DNA from: Sphagnum compactum
Lineage: Eukaryota > Bryophyta > Sphagnopsida > Sphagnales
Reading direction: 5' to 3'
Length of the DNA: 64,000 bases
Assembly: GCA_965153455.1 (NCBI GenBank)
Contig: OZ234493.1
Location: 8,112,213-8,176,212, forward strand
Shown: positions 1-13,234 of the stretch, one piece after another
How the letters are laid out: every line of letters begins with the position of its first letter
How positions within the stretch are numbered: the stretch's first letter is position 1
Translations under genes and position numbers: made by a program
The notes under the pieces: model-generated
What the model was told of the DNA's origin: nothing
Database searches by the model: none
What the model saw: the letters and a program-made list of their open reading frames with translations, nothing else

Positions 1-530
1 TGGAGAGTCCAAATCAAATCTCAAATTTTGCATAATTCCACATTTTAGGGAAGGACTGTTTACAGCAAGTTCTATTACATTACAACTACCATGCTTCACA
101 GCACATCCACGGTGACATATACATTCCTCTAAACTATGGTAGCCACTTGAACTGCCAAGTGCTTGCCAAGCAACTATTACAGACAATGCAGAGAGATTAC
201 AAATCATGCTTCAAGAAGATACAATGCATCAGCAAGTTGTATGCGTTGATTGGAGGACATTACCAGCTCATCAGCTATACAGCAAAGTGCTAGTAGCTTT
301 GCTCAATATAGGACAACTAATGCTTGCACCTTAGATCTTTCTCCTCAAGAATCCAGGGCTCACATTTCCACTTCAAACTCACAAGAACTGAAGCATATAC
401 TCATCACTAACTCATGGTAAAGGTGTGTGCAGATACCACCTCTTACAGTAACCATGATTGAGGCATATGTGTAGATGGAACAATGAACAGGAAGAGGTCA
501 CCCAATTGTTCTCACAGCAGGAGCTGAAAG
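1..530 (-). other. Probable 3' untranslated and downstream region
   Basis: This lies just after the TGA at 531 of the minus-strand gene. No further frame on either strand looks coding. I see no RNA gene or element end here. Confidence 0.3.
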
Positions 531-2669
531 TCAGAATGTTGAGTGTGAACGTGGTAAGCCTGAAACCTTGGCAGGTAGGACAGCTGTAAATGCAACATCC
601 ATAAGGTCCTGCTTATGGTCTGTCTCTCGTTTCCGTTTTGGTGAAGATGGTGGAGAAAGGTCACTAGTTGATGCCCCATTGGCATTCCTTTCTGCACGCA
701 CTTTGATTGGTGATGGCACTTTATCCAAAGCATATCTCTGCACACAATGACAGTATACTTAGTGTCCTCCACACAGATATGAACCATATACAAGACAGTG
801 ATCAAAGCAGCAAATAGTGTTCTCCACAAAACTCTCCAAAGCCAAATGCACCTTCTGTAACTGCTTTCTAAAAGACTGGCATGTGGACATACAAGACAGC
901 ATGGATCCTTCCAGTGTAATGTTTGGTGACACCAATCCAAAATATCCTCAAATATCTCTCAAGAGAATCAAGAAATCTCCAGTAACATGTAGCAACTTCT
1001 CTATCATAACTTCCCCACTGACTTTATCAGCTCCCTACAGTGGGTAATAGGCCAGCGTAATCACTAACCTGCATACTGACTTTCTGTTGCAAGTCCAGAA
1101 GCAACAGAAAGACTCAGCCATGATACTGGCTAGCAACAAACAACAACACAAGGAGAAACACAAAAAGAAAAGAAGAGGGAAAAAACAAAAGATGCACAGA
1201 AGCGGAAAACAAAACATAGAAAAACAGACTACAGAGAAAAAACATAGACCAAGTGAGCTTACAGGAAGTTCCCCACTTGCAAGACTCTATACAAAGTCAT
1301 CTGGAATAATTTATTGAGCAATCCTCTAGTCCTCTTTAACAGAATCTTTAGATGCAAGCCTTTATTCTTCAGATGGATGATAAGACTGACCATCTGAGAA
1401 AAAAAGAAAAGGGACATCAGAAGACAGACTTGAATAAAGAAGGCAAAGTGCAGAAAGACAAGCAGAATGATTTTGGATCACCCACCTGGAAGAACAATCT
1501 TTCCCCACATACATGATGTATAATTGTGGTTATACTGCAGTTTATTTGTACAGGGTGATTTTCTCACAACTTTCACCCAGTCAAGGACAGACATCTCCAC
1601 CTGACCTAGAAGTTACTTGGTGTGACCCACAAGCAGTGCACTATGCAGATCTCATGTTATTTGTCAACTCAAGGCAAGTAATTTATTCACCTCCATCCTT
1701 GGAAGCTGTAGTCGACCAAGAGGTTGTTTAGAGAAATGCATAGCAGGCATATCATCTAAAGAGAATTGCATAGCAGGAATATCATCTGAACCCTTGCTGC
1801 TCCCTTCAAACACCTGCCACCCACAATGTGTGAGTCCACAATTCGTTCAAAGCCAGAACAATGTCTGCAATCCTTGACAGTTTGAGGATCATCATTCTAA
1901 ACTCTTGAACATGGGGTTGAATATCATCTGAACATAGAGCCTGCATATCAGTGGAAGGTTCTCCTAAGGTAACAGGGGAAGTTTGTGCAGTAACACACTC
2001 ATAGCACTCAGTTTTTGCTGCTGGAGCGGTGGCAGAACTAGACTGTAAAGATGAAATGTAAGGAAGATGGGTAAGAAGAAGAGCTCCATAGTCCCCCTCA
2101 CAAGAAATTCAAAGACACCCATGGTAAAGCTATCTTAATTGTGTTTCCTAAGGAGGAGAGTAAGCCAGTTTTGCAAGTGGAGCTATCTTGATTGTGTTTC
2201 CTCTGGAAAGAAGTAGTAAACCAATTTTGCAAAGTGGAAAAAGATGATATGAAAGTCCAGAGTTCTGTTGGGCATTTGTGAGGCGACTTACAGAACTCTC
2301 ATGTACAATCTCCAGTGGACATTTAGGGTTGCTGGAAATGAAGTCCATGGTTTTCACATTTGGCAATTCTTCCTCACCTCCAGACCCTGGCTCTGCAGAG
2401 TCACTTCCAACAAATTGCTGAGGTTTTGCTCAAACCAATTACTGTTATTGTCATGCGCTGATGAACTACTGCAAACCCTAAACCTTACTAAAGACAAGAA
2501 CAGACACTCCTTACTACAGTGGACTAGCACCTTATAAGCTCAGCAAACTAGCACAAAAACCTCTTTATTTCCTTCATGCCTCATGGCTACCTGAATCATT
2601 TTGTGTGCTTGCCCTTCTGTCCTCCACATTCAGGAGATTGGATCCTGGAAGCTCGTGCCCGGTGCTCAT
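531..2669 (-). CDS. Multi-exon protein-coding gene, product not recognised
   Basis: I do not recognise this product. Good splice borders and open frames on the minus strand support coding blocks 2669-2591 (ATG, starts MSTGHELPGS), 2428-2292 (acidic, EPGSGGEEELPNVK), 2042 to about 1900 (3' border unclear), 1813-1691 (repeated DDIPAMQ / DDMPAMH), 1600-1486 (VLDWVKVVRK), 946-792 and 737-531. The last block is Ser/Pro/Lys rich, with SPPSSPKRKRE, which looks like a nuclear localisation signal, and ends at a TGA at 531. Phases agree for 2669 to 2292, but the step from 1486 into the exon starting at 1393 meets a TAA at 1362. Either the main product ends there and the blocks below 950 belong to an alternative transcript or a second gene, or one splice choice is wrong. 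The composition suggests a nuclear regulatory protein. That is inference only. Confidence 0.45.
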
Positions 2670-3705
2670 GGATAGAGTATGCAGAGGAAAAGACCACTTG
2701 CAAGAGAAGACAACCAAAGTGCCTAAGATAATGTTATGATGTGTCACCCGTTAGAGCTCCAATGCAGATAGTATCGAATTGCAAAATTTTGGAGCATGAG
2801 ATGCGCTTGAGCATTGAACAGAAATTTGTTGCTGTCTCGAAATCAGGGTTAGAGCAGTTCTAGGGTTTCAACTGATATCTAATCTGTTGTCAGAACGGTA
2901 TGATCACTCTTCAAGAGTCTGAACCTCTGAGAGCACATAAGAAAGGTTTCCGAGGATGTTATCTACGTGAGAACAACGAGGAAAAGAAACAAATGACAAG
3001 ATCCAGAAGACTGGTTCAGAAGCATAAGCTTGGTAGACGAAGATGGAACCCAAAATCAGCCGGGGATGCAAGCAACAGGACCTGGGGGACTACTCTACAA
3101 ACAAGGATAAAGTTCCGAAGGCGCAGACAATACAGACTCGCAACTTACAATGTCGTTACACATACGAGACATGAAGTCGATGACACGACTGCAGCAGAGA
3201 ATGTCGGGGTACAAAGCAGAAGCAAGTTCAACTAGAGGAGAAAAAAGAACACCAACACGTAACCTACTGGGGGGAGCGAGATTCTCCTTGGAAAGAACAC
3301 AGAAGAGAAACGAAGAGAGCAGGCAAGGAAAGGAGGCATGAGATAATTTCGCTGGGAGATGATTTGCAAACTCTCGTCTCGAAAAAATTGCAAACTCAAA
3401 ACATCAAGAACGCCACAAAAACGATAGTCACGTAGCAAAGATACTCACAAGCAAGCACACGTGACTGACTTGCGGCGACAATCGGTTGAGAGACCCGGCT
3501 GGTGCGAAATTGCAGCGCAGCAGACCCCCCAGAAAAAGGCAACTTCTTCAAAAGCTTCTCAGAAGTTAAGTACAAATGATGTGTTTGCAGGCGAAAGCCA
3601 AACCAAAAAAATTACAAAGAATTAAGCAGGAAGATGGCGCAAATTCCGCAAGCGGGAGCAAAGAGTACGACGCAGCTTGGCAGGAACAAAGCGCACAGAA
3701 ACAAG

Positions 3706-3750
3706 GAGAGAGAGAGAGAGAGAGAGAGATCCCTAAACCCTAAAAAAAAA
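3706..3750 (-). promoter_or_regulatory. GA-repeat plus telobox, likely 5' leader/promoter of the first gene
   Basis: A (GA)12 run (CT on the sense strand of the minus-strand gene) at 3706-3729 is followed directly by ccctaaaccctaaa, a telobox-like motif, at 3731-3744. CT-rich leaders and teloboxes are common around plant transcription starts. The position, about 1 kb upstream of the ATG at 2669, would require at least one 5'-UTR intron in 2670-3480. Candidate donors such as gtgagtatc near 3450 exist. Confidence 0.4.
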
Positions 3751-3759
3751 AACCCAGAA

Positions 3760-5940
3760 AAATTTTCTGCCCGTTACTGCCCGTGATCTAAATGACAAGT
3801 CGAATGACACATGGCTGTCACGTGTCGTCCACATCACGTGACATGGGGCTTTGAAATCTAAGACGTTGTATATGTGCATTTATGTATGTATACAAATACA
3901 TATATTATTGTGTGATTTATTTGTACATGTTTGTGTGTATGTGCATGTATGTGTTTATGCATGTGTAATAATGTTAAGGTTATTATGTTTTCAACGTTTT
4001 TTTTCAGGTATTTGTAAACTCAAAGTAAGTGCGACTTTTTATTTTCAAAATTATACTACAACTTTTATAATATTAATCTTGGTATCGAAAAACACATTAT
4101 ATGTTTTTTGGTCTATGAATTTTTGTCTATCAAAAGAGAATTTTTGTACTTATTGCAAATGTTTTTTAAAAATTCTGACCTAGAGTTTTTTTCTTGTGAC
4201 TGAAAATATTTTAAAGCTAATATAAATTTGTCGTTTTGAATTAATGTTTTGAATTAAAATTTATCTTCTAAATTTAAATTTGGGTTAAACAATAAAAATG
4301 AATAATATAATCATTTTTTCAATCGCAATGTCAATGATTAACTTTTATGATATGAGGTTTTTGAGAGTTAATTTAATAGTTCTTTGTGTTAGAGTTATGT
4401 AAATAAAAACTTGCTTATAATTTTAAGCATTTAGTTAATCACAAAAAATAAAAATGTATAAACAATTATAAAAAGAAATTAATAATTCAAACCCTGAAAA
4501 CCCCTCAATTCATCATTGGCCAAAAACATTCCCATTATTCCTTGCAAAATTCAAAAATCCAATATCCAAAATCCAAAATCCAAAAATTCCAAAAATCCAA
4601 AATTCATATATCCAATATATCAAAGTCCAAAATCTAGTTCCAAAATTTTAATATAACACCTAAGATGTGTAAAACTAAGATAAATTATAGGGTTGCTAAG
4701 AGCATGCCAAAAACAAAGTTTTTTGAAAAGCTCAAACCTTCAATAGCAATTAGGACTTGCTCAACATCATCATCATCATGTACAGATTTGGCAATCCATC
4801 CCCGGTATTAGAGTAAGAGCTCAATCATAACCCCCATCCTAAGTATTATTTCTTGCGATAAGACTAGAATTGCCAAGAAGGAACTGATTATTTGTAGCCT
4901 CTAGGCACTCATAATGCGATTCATTGTGCAATGCTAACCTCTAAGCTATACACAAAATGATGAAAATCAAACTATCAATCAAAGTCAAATCCTATGCATG
5001 GAAGCAAGTTCATTTTAATGTGAGGGATAGAGAATTACACCTTTGATAAAACATGTTGCAAAAAAATTCAGTTGTTATAATCAAGATAAGTGCCTCCCTA
5101 ATTGAGAATTGCATCACTTATAAGAAGGCCTACATTTTCCTCTCCAAACAACACCTTGCATGCCACAAATGTCCAATCCCTATTATGACAAAAAAAAATA
5201 GGAACAAAAAAACTAATGACCTTATCACTGGATAAATTCTGAAGCTTTAAACACACATTCCACAAAGTCAGGTGATTTCAAACTCATGAAGGGCATGGCA
5301 TTCCACAAAGCTATTTGGTGAAAACTTATCTTTGATGAAACTACAATATTTCAACCCCTTTATCCAAACCCAAAAATTTGGTTTCCCAATTTACCCACAT
5401 AAAGAGTCAATAAGTGTTTTTTCCATGAATGAATTCTACATAATCTCCATCAAAGGAAACTCTTTCACCCACCATAAGTCTCAAAGTTTTTGGTTTGACA
5501 AGGCTTTGAGGGGAGTTGCGTAGAACAACCGCTTGCCCCTGGCTAGGGTTGCAATAGTTGTAACCTTTGAAACTAGAGTTTCCCACCACTTGTAGGTGCA
5601 TAAACCACCAATGATGACCCCTACAGAAACCCATTAATTGTTATTTGTTGCCATCACCAGAAGAAAAAAAATGTCATACAAATCAAGGATGAAATCTTGT
5701 AATCATTTTCACAAGTGTAGGTTTATAACTAGTTTTTTGTTGGAAAAGGCTCAATTTTTAGCTGGTTGACTTGCAAGTCAATGATTGTCCAGATTAAAAC
5801 TTATTGCAATGACATTAAGGTTTAGGTCAAGAATGTTTTGAGGTTTAGGGATTGAAGAGGGTAGTTTTGCATTAGGTAGAGAGGAATTATGGTAGTTAGG
5901 GGATGGCATTATAAGGTTTTGTTCATGGAGAGGGATAAGA
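3760..5940. other. AT-rich intergenic DNA
   Basis: No credible gene on either strand. It includes a short degenerate (ATCCAAA)-type run at about 4550-4640. The ORFs in this stretch are short and have non-coding composition. Confidence 0.5.
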
Positions 5941-5959
5941 AAAGGAAAAAAAATTCATT

Positions 5960-6340
5960 TGAAACTTATTAAGTGGGTAGTCGTATAATTCGACAATATT
6001 TTTTGTTGTAATAGTGTGTCCATCATTTGCTTGAACTCGGTTGCAAAGTTGTTTTAGTCATTCCCTCTTATCCTTGTTAATTGAATTTTGTTCTACAAGC
6101 AATTTGTTTCTAATTTCATTTTGCTCAACCAATAACTTGTCTCTGTTAATTGATGTTGTAACTTCAACAAAATCCACATCACTAGCAACGGATTCATAGC
6201 TAGCAGAATCATTAGCTCCTAATCTTCACTGAAATTATTGTCCTCCTCCTCTTCCTCCTCCTTGTTATCTAAATAATCATCTATGTATCGTTAAAAAAAG
6301 AAATTATAGAAGAAATTCCTCCAAAAATTTGGACTACTTG
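5960..6340 (-). mobile_element. Relic of a MYB/trihelix-type transposon protein (PIF/Harbinger-like second ORF)
   Basis: The minus-strand translation reads repeated LLVEQN, then INKDKRE, a stop, LKQLCNRVQAND. An acidic run encoded by the gagga-rich stretch at 6240-6270 lies upstream. This looks like the coiled C-terminal part of the MYB/trihelix-like protein carried by many plant Harbinger elements. Stops interrupt the frame, so it is dead. The family call rests on remembered resemblance and is tentative. A second relic of the same kind is at 32500-32860. Confidence 0.3.
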
Positions 6341-6344
6341 GGGC

Positions 6345-9285
6345 TCCTCCATCACCCTCCACTCCAGGAAACAAATAAAAAAGGACTTCATCTTATTCTA
6401 TTTTTCGAATTTTTTTTCTTGTTAGTAGCAAAAGATTCTGCAATCAAATTCCCCACAGCTTGCAATAGTAGTTTGGGAAAGATAATGGAATCCCTACAAC
6501 AACAATTAGTAATTGAGAATAAAAGAAAGTGGAATCTCTACAACAACAACTATAGTTGCCATAACTTCTTTTCTCGAATCCTAAACCTCATTGTCCCCCA
6601 AACCTAAACCTCATTGTCCAATTCCACTATTTTATTCACATTCTAAACACCAAAATATTTTTTTTGATTTAAACAATCTCGACATTTTTATCAAATAAAC
6701 TTGTTCACCTAATGTGAAACCGGTTCTAATAAGGTAAAAGTTACAAAACTTGGATGCGATGCGATAATCCATGTCCCTTTGGGGGCAAGGCCCAATCAAA
6801 TGGAAAAAGAGATCTCAATTGAGACTTCAAACTAGGATGCATCACTTCGTTGTTGTGAATTCATCCATCAACTCTAGTTTTTTTGTCATCCATGTGTGGT
6901 GTCTTTAACCCTAACCCAAAAAAAAAAAAGGAAAATGAAAAAAAAAATTGACCTCTGTTGATAATTCAAATTGTGGGGAATAACAAATGCTCATTTATTT
7001 TGTCAAGTTGTCATTTCTTATTTGTCAAGTTCACTATGCCAAAATGTTAAATTGCCAGCTCCACATTGCCAAATCATCAAGTCCACATTGCTCAATATTA
7101 ACTTCACATTGCTCAATCATCCACATTACTCAATCACCAACCTAACTAGATTAAGTACCACATTAGGGTAGGTATGTAGGTGGATAGGTAGATTAAACAA
7201 GTAGGTACTTAGGTGTGTAAATGCCCTAAACCCTATTTAGTTAACTCCTAATTATTTATATTCACATTGCCAAGTTTTTTCACTTTACAAGTGCGTAGTG
7301 CCAAAATTTCAAATCCACGTGTTTCCAACATAATCACGTGATGTCACATGGTAAGTAAGTGCACATGGCAACCAAACCTTAAGAGCTTAACCTAGGTCAC
7401 TTATCTTAAAAATAAACTTAAAATAAATTAGTTAAACTAGTCAATTGCAAATGTGAGCAGTCGAATTTCTCATCTTCATTTTGAAGGTTCAAGTTCTTTA
7501 GATTTATCCAAAATCTATGGTTTAAACCATGTATATTTATGTGTTGTAATGTTTTTAGATATGAAAAGACACATCTTTGATTAAATTATGTATGAAAAGA
7601 CACATTGTTTGATTTTTTTCTCCAAAATGTCTTCGATTGTTGCATGTTCCTCTTCTTTGCATTGGTGAGGAAGAGGAGGAGACAAAAATTTAAACTTTCA
7701 AAGATTTGAGGTTGTCCATGATCAGTTTGAATGGATATTAAGTAAAATTTTGTTTTCCTCTAGCTTCTCCCATTGTTTCATATTCCATTGCAGAATCTAC
7801 TTTTTCATCTTCAAATCCATTTGACCGATTATTTTTTGACCTTCTTTTTTTTAGGTTTCTTTTCATGCTTTGTTGGTATGGCAATAATGATCCTTAATGA
7901 TGTTTTTTTTAAAAAAATCCTTGGCTCATCAAGAACAAGCAATAACAAAGCCATGATGCATGCACATTTAATGAATAGCACATGTTAACTCTCATGGCCG
8001 AATCAGAACACCCCATCAACAATAAAAGACCTCTTAGCTTAGTGTATAAGGCATATGTCATTTACCACCTAAAATCTTCCTGAATGTTCAACACAGAAAA
8101 ACAATAAAATTGCACTAGGCAATTCATTTTAAAATTGATGGCGAATGGTCATTTAATTAGTTCAAAATTTAGTTGGTGTAGTGTTTTGACCAAGGTGCAT
8201 AATTTGGTGCTTATGAAAGGAAGCCGATAATTCAACATATTTGGGGCAACCGTCCCATTTTTTCATTATCACTCCAAATAGTGCAAATAATCATTCACAC
8301 TTAATATGATCTTTACCAACTCAAAATTGTAATATCAAATAAAGCAATTAACGAATAGCAATTCCTCATAGGATAATTCATATAGGTGTATGGCACATCA
8401 CCAATTATGTCAGGGTGATTTATAATGACCAATTTTGCCATATGGACACCACCATCCTACAGAGTTCATATGAAAAAACAATTATATTAGCCAATGATCT
8501 TGTTGTTTGTGCTCAATATTTCGACCGGATCATGAATATTGTCATCAACGTATTAATGGGGTGGGATAGAAAATTACAATGTCCTACTCCAAGCGGTGGA
8601 CTATTTGGCTTTTGTAAAAGGTTTACATCCACAAAGTCCCAAAGAATTGGGAACCTCCACGCCCATTGGTTGGTGTATACCCATGGCATGCGAACCACTA
8701 CCACTAGGTTTTTACAACTTGTTAATTAAAGATCCAAACTCCTTGTTTATGAACTGCCTCATTGCACATCAAATAACACTTTTCCAAATGGAAAATACTC
8801 ATTTCAAAAAGGGCTATTTTTGTTGATTGTGATGGTCCTCTCCAAGTGCTGATGTTTTTGTTTTCAAAAGGCCTAAGTAGAACGCATGTGCTTTTATTGT
8901 GACAAATTGTCCAACATGTAAAATTTGTTTCATTAATGAACATCTCTTGAAGCAAACAACTATCAAATTGGCAACTTCCATAAGTATTCAACCTATAATT
9001 TTCAACCCCATTGAGATTGAAAACCTCATTAACGCATCGAATCTATTACCTTTTCCAGATGCAAAGTCCAACACCTTCAAAGTGGATTCAACTATATTAT
9101 CCTTAACAATATCAAGGTACCAAAGCCATTTTTGAGCTCATTCAAAATCTTGTTTCAAGAAATCTACACGCACATTTTTTGGAATAATGTGCCACTTTGC
9201 TTTCCCCCAATCAACCACTTTGATGACAATGGTCAATGTTAATTTCAAGATCATTTTGTAGCTTCAAATCAACAATGAATACATC
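6345..9285. other. AT-rich intergenic DNA with decayed repeats
   Basis: No gene seen. At about 7010-7150 the phrases ccacattgccaaatca and ccacattgctcaat recur as a local degenerate repeat. Frames at 8415-8830 and 8899-9135 are open for 60-100 codons but interrupt one another. They may be the outer part of the Helitron relic that follows, which I cannot confirm. Confidence 0.4.
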
Positions 9286-9289
9286 AATT

Positions 9290-11780
9290 GGTATTTTCCA
9301 ATAGTCACTACCACATTCAAATGTAACCATGACATACATTGCCTTATTGGTGGAGATGGACCTGACTTAACATATTACATTATAAAATATATAACCAAAA
9401 ACCAAAATGAATTTGGGAATTTAGCTACCTTCCATTTATGTGCATTTGACAAATGGGTTGGTCAATAGTTTAACCTTCAAAATGATGTAATTATTATATA
9501 AAAAGATGCTAAGGGATATCAAACATGATATGTTCTCTTTCCTTGAAGCAACATATTGTGATTTTGATGGCATCCCTATGTTTACTTTGAGGTGGGCCCT
9601 TTTACGAGTTTCATGAATTTGCCATGTTATTCATTAGGCACCTTTTAGATATTTTGATGAATATTGTGGAGGCTTCACTTATAAGATCAAAAAATGGAGA
9701 TGTGGTTATTTACACACCTACAAATTATTCATGTCATCTAGACTCATTAGAACACTTGTCCCTTTATGAGTTCACCTAAACTTACAAAAAAATTGTTTCC
9801 ATCAAACAACTCCTATTCAAAGAGACCCCACCTTCAACAGGTTTCCCATTCACTAAAGGCTTAAACCTTTAAACACATTGTCAATGTTTGATGGAATTCA
9901 ATTGCCGAATATATCACAAAAGGATTTGGCATCTAAAAAACACATGTCCTACTTCTAGATAGTACTTATATTGCGCAAACCCTTTTGCTACCTCAATGAC
10001 CTCTTGGATGATCATTTTTCATAGGAACACGTATTTCAATCACACAACCAATTTGTTGCCATGCAAGCCTACATAAAGCATTGTGAGGATTATTATGTGG
10101 GCAAGTGAAGAGCAAATGAGATGCATGGCATCGATCACAAATCTAAAATTTTATTGGACCACCTAGATGACACCAATTCTTTTGCACCAAATTCACCTTG
10201 TTGTAACAATGATGAATATTATGAAGATGATCCAAATGATAATCATGAATTTGACTTTAACAATGACATGGAAAACATGACCTTTCATAGTCTATATATG
10301 ATGACCTCAACGCCATACCTAATTCATTTGTAATGTTGAAAATCTAATCGTTTCACTTCCGCATGTTACTCCCATCATATTTTGCCATGTGGATCCAACA
10401 ACGTTTCAAACTACAATGAAGGATTTTTGTGATGTTGCACATGCCAATTCAATCCTCCAACATTTTACAACTACATTTATTGAATTCAATATGCATCTAG
10501 TCCCAATGGAAATGATTGCAACAACGTTTATATGGATTAGACACCCCTTCTTTCTATTTCATCTCCTTGTATAATGTACCCTTCTTTGAAAGATGTTTCA
10601 ATTGTTTGTAATCTTAACCAAAAGCAACATGCCATGTTCATGTTGGTGGGGCACATGTTGCTAAACTCATATGATAATCTTACACCTACAAAGCCTTTTT
10701 CGCTTGGCCCTTGGTGAAGATCCATGAATGGGTCATGTTATTGGCTACTAATTGCCATAAATTGCAACTACACATCACCAATTCATTGATGAAACTTATG
10801 GATATATAATGCTTGTTTCATCCATGTAATTACCTAAAATAATCTTCATAAAAGTGTTTGGCCATGACCAAGTTTTAGATCCTAAATTTTTGCCAACATT
10901 ATTGGCATCCACCCAATATTGGAATGAGATATATTCATCAAACTTTCAATTTAAAGTTTCATTATTTCTATTGAACAGATTCCCATTGTCCCTGCCTTTG
11001 TTCTCACAATTAACAAATGCCAAGGACTAACTTTTTCAAGAACTATCCTTGGACCACTCTTACCTCCATCTTAATGAAACTAGAAGAAAAATGGCACATT
11101 ATGTGTAGCTCTATCATGAGAAATTTTTGATAGACTTCCAAGTTCTTGAACCCCTTTCCCATACCGTTTTAAAATATTTCCAATGAGGAAATTTTCACTT
11201 CATAGAATACACATGTTTACAAGTTCTAGAGCACATTGTTTGATGCACATATTTGAATCATGCATTATGGGAAAATAACCAAAATAATAATAATATGAAT
11301 TTATTTATAACAACCAAATAATCTTAATAGAATTTGAATTTGCAAACAACTGTATATATATTTGTGTATAACTTATGAACTTTGATGAGTTATCCCCATA
11401 TTTTTTAAAAATCGTTTTGATGTAACTTTCACATAAAAACTTAAGGATACCTAGGTTAATAGCCTCCTAAAATATGATTATTCTAGCTACTTAAGTTAAA
11501 CCTACCTTGATCTTCAACTTCCACCAAACATTGTTGGCATTCACATGATTTTGGAATGAGGTGTTTCCATCCAACTTCCAAATCAAAGGTTTAATGTTTG
11601 TATTGAGCAAATTCCGGTCATCCCCACCTATGCTTTGACTATTGACAAATGCCAAGGATTGATTCTTTTAGGAGCTATTCTTGGCCCACTCCTACATTGC
11701 TCACTATTGTCTCCTTAAAAAAATGGCACATTATATTTAGTTCTGTCATGTGTGAAATGTTTGATTCACTTGCAAGTTCT
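9290..11780 (+). mobile_element. Decayed Helitron (Rep/helicase relic)
   Basis: At 9325-9460 the plus strand reads CNHDIHCLIGGDGPDLTYY, then IIKYITKNQNE and ATFHLCAFDKW. This resembles the Helitron-like N domain, which carries C-x-D followed by a YITK motif. Farther on, 10975-11070 reads IPIVPAFVLTINKCQGLTF, the C-terminal motif of the Pif1-type Helitron helicase (usually F-A-x-TINK-x-QGQT). Stops and frameshifts lie throughout, so it cannot be functional. Helitrons move by rolling-circle replication. I could not place the 5' TC or 3' CTRR ends. Confidence 0.6.
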
Positions 11781-11850
11781 TGAACCTCTTTCCCAAATTA
11801 TTTTACAATATTTCCAACCTGGAATTGTTCATATTGTAGAAGAAACCCGT
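10880..11850 (+). repeat. Tandem duplication of the Helitron helicase tail
   Basis: Two diverged copies, about 10880-11215 and 11525-11850, each run from ttggcat.caccc.at.ttggaatgag through aacaaatgccaagga and the AATGGCACATTAT stretch to ttcttgaacc.ctttccca. They lie about 640 bp apart. Both contain the TI(N/D)KCQGL motif, so the copied segment is the element's coding tail, not random sequence. Confidence 0.6.
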
Positions 11851-13130
11851 TTACAATTATTTATATGATGAATGAAAACAAAACAAAAAACACAAGAAAA
11901 TGATAAATTGATTTATAAATCTTATGATGAAACACCATATATTATTTTAGATATCCAATTCTATGACAATATAATCTAAAACACCACATTACATAATAAA
12001 CAAAAAGAAATCAAAACATACATATTCATAAATATTTATTTATTAATCATAGTCCAATGATTCATCAAGTGCAAGTCATCAAACCTTATTTTGTAAATCA
12101 TTATCCTATGATTCGTTGCTCTTCAATCAACATAATTTACCAAATCAGCATATATTAAATTAAATATATTTGATTTTTAGAAATGAAATAAATGTTTAAA
12201 TATTTTTTATAGTCAAAATTTCAACCCAATTTCAAATACAAGTTACAAACTCAATAATGATGATAACCCGCACATTCAAAACATCTTTAAAACAAACATC
12301 AAATCATTTTTAAAAAATCAAATATGACAAAAAAATTCACTTTTTTTATAATAAAAACAACCTCATTCAACCTTTTTAAAACCATTGTCATAAATGCAAA
12401 CACCAATTGTTAATGTGACAATTAAATATACAAAAACATCGATGAGGTTGGAATGGATATACTTGAAATTGCTCCCAACAATTAGCCCGATCAAATGAAA
12501 CTCCAAGTTCTATTGTTGTGTATTTGTGATAAACATGACAATATAAAAGCACAAAACTTTGCCAAACAAAACATTGAACTTTGACACATAGAATTCAAAC
12601 AGGGACTAAAACCTATTTAATAAATACAACAATAAAGTGAACAAATATTCAACCTTACCATCTAAATTCCCAAAAGAGAAAGAGCAAAATATTTACATGT
12701 CAAACACCCCTTCTTCTCCCCCGAATTTCAAACGAATCCAATATCGAAAACCTAATCACGACTATCCAAAACATGTTAAAACCTCTAACACATTACAGAG
12801 GTTTTTGTCAAGCCATAGAAATCATTGCTGCAAACCTCTAGCAAAAGCATCACAATGGTTGTTCATTACAAGCTACAGGTGTTGGAGGATGAATCCACAA
12901 AACATTTTTCACACAACTACAAAGGTCCAAAGAGGATCACAAATGCCCAAGGAATAGTTACAGAGATTGAAAGAGGATCACAAACATATCGAATCCTAGT
13001 TATAAAGGTTCAAGTTATACCACAAAGATCCAAAGAAAACAAAGCATCGGTCTGAAAAGGATCACTGTATCATCATTGTAGAGGTGCAAAACAATTTTCA
13101 AATGTCTACAAAATGGCTACATAGGTTTAA
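11850..13130. other. AT-rich intergenic DNA
   Basis: No gene seen. At 12880-13060 a loose local repeat built on aaaggtycaa...cacaaagatccaaag recurs. The foldback at 13133 appears to be derived from it. Confidence 0.4.
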
Positions 13131-13132
13131 AT

Positions 13133-13232
13133 TATATCACAAAGCTTCAAGTCATAACTATAGAGATCCAAATTTGCAAGTTTGGTTGCTTATTTGGATC
13201 TGTATAGTTATGACTTGAAGCTTTGTGATATA
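13133..13232. repeat. Near-perfect foldback (41-nt arms, 18-nt loop)
   Basis: Left arm 13133-13173 and right arm 13192-13232 are reverse complements at 40 of 41 positions (the exception is g versus c at left-arm position 30). The loop is 13174-13191. The arms begin tatatcacaaagcttcaagt. The RNA would form a long hairpin from either strand. It could be a young miRNA-like locus, a tiny foldback element or a replication-generated palindrome; the sequence does not decide. Confidence 0.8.
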
Positions 13233-13234
13233 GA

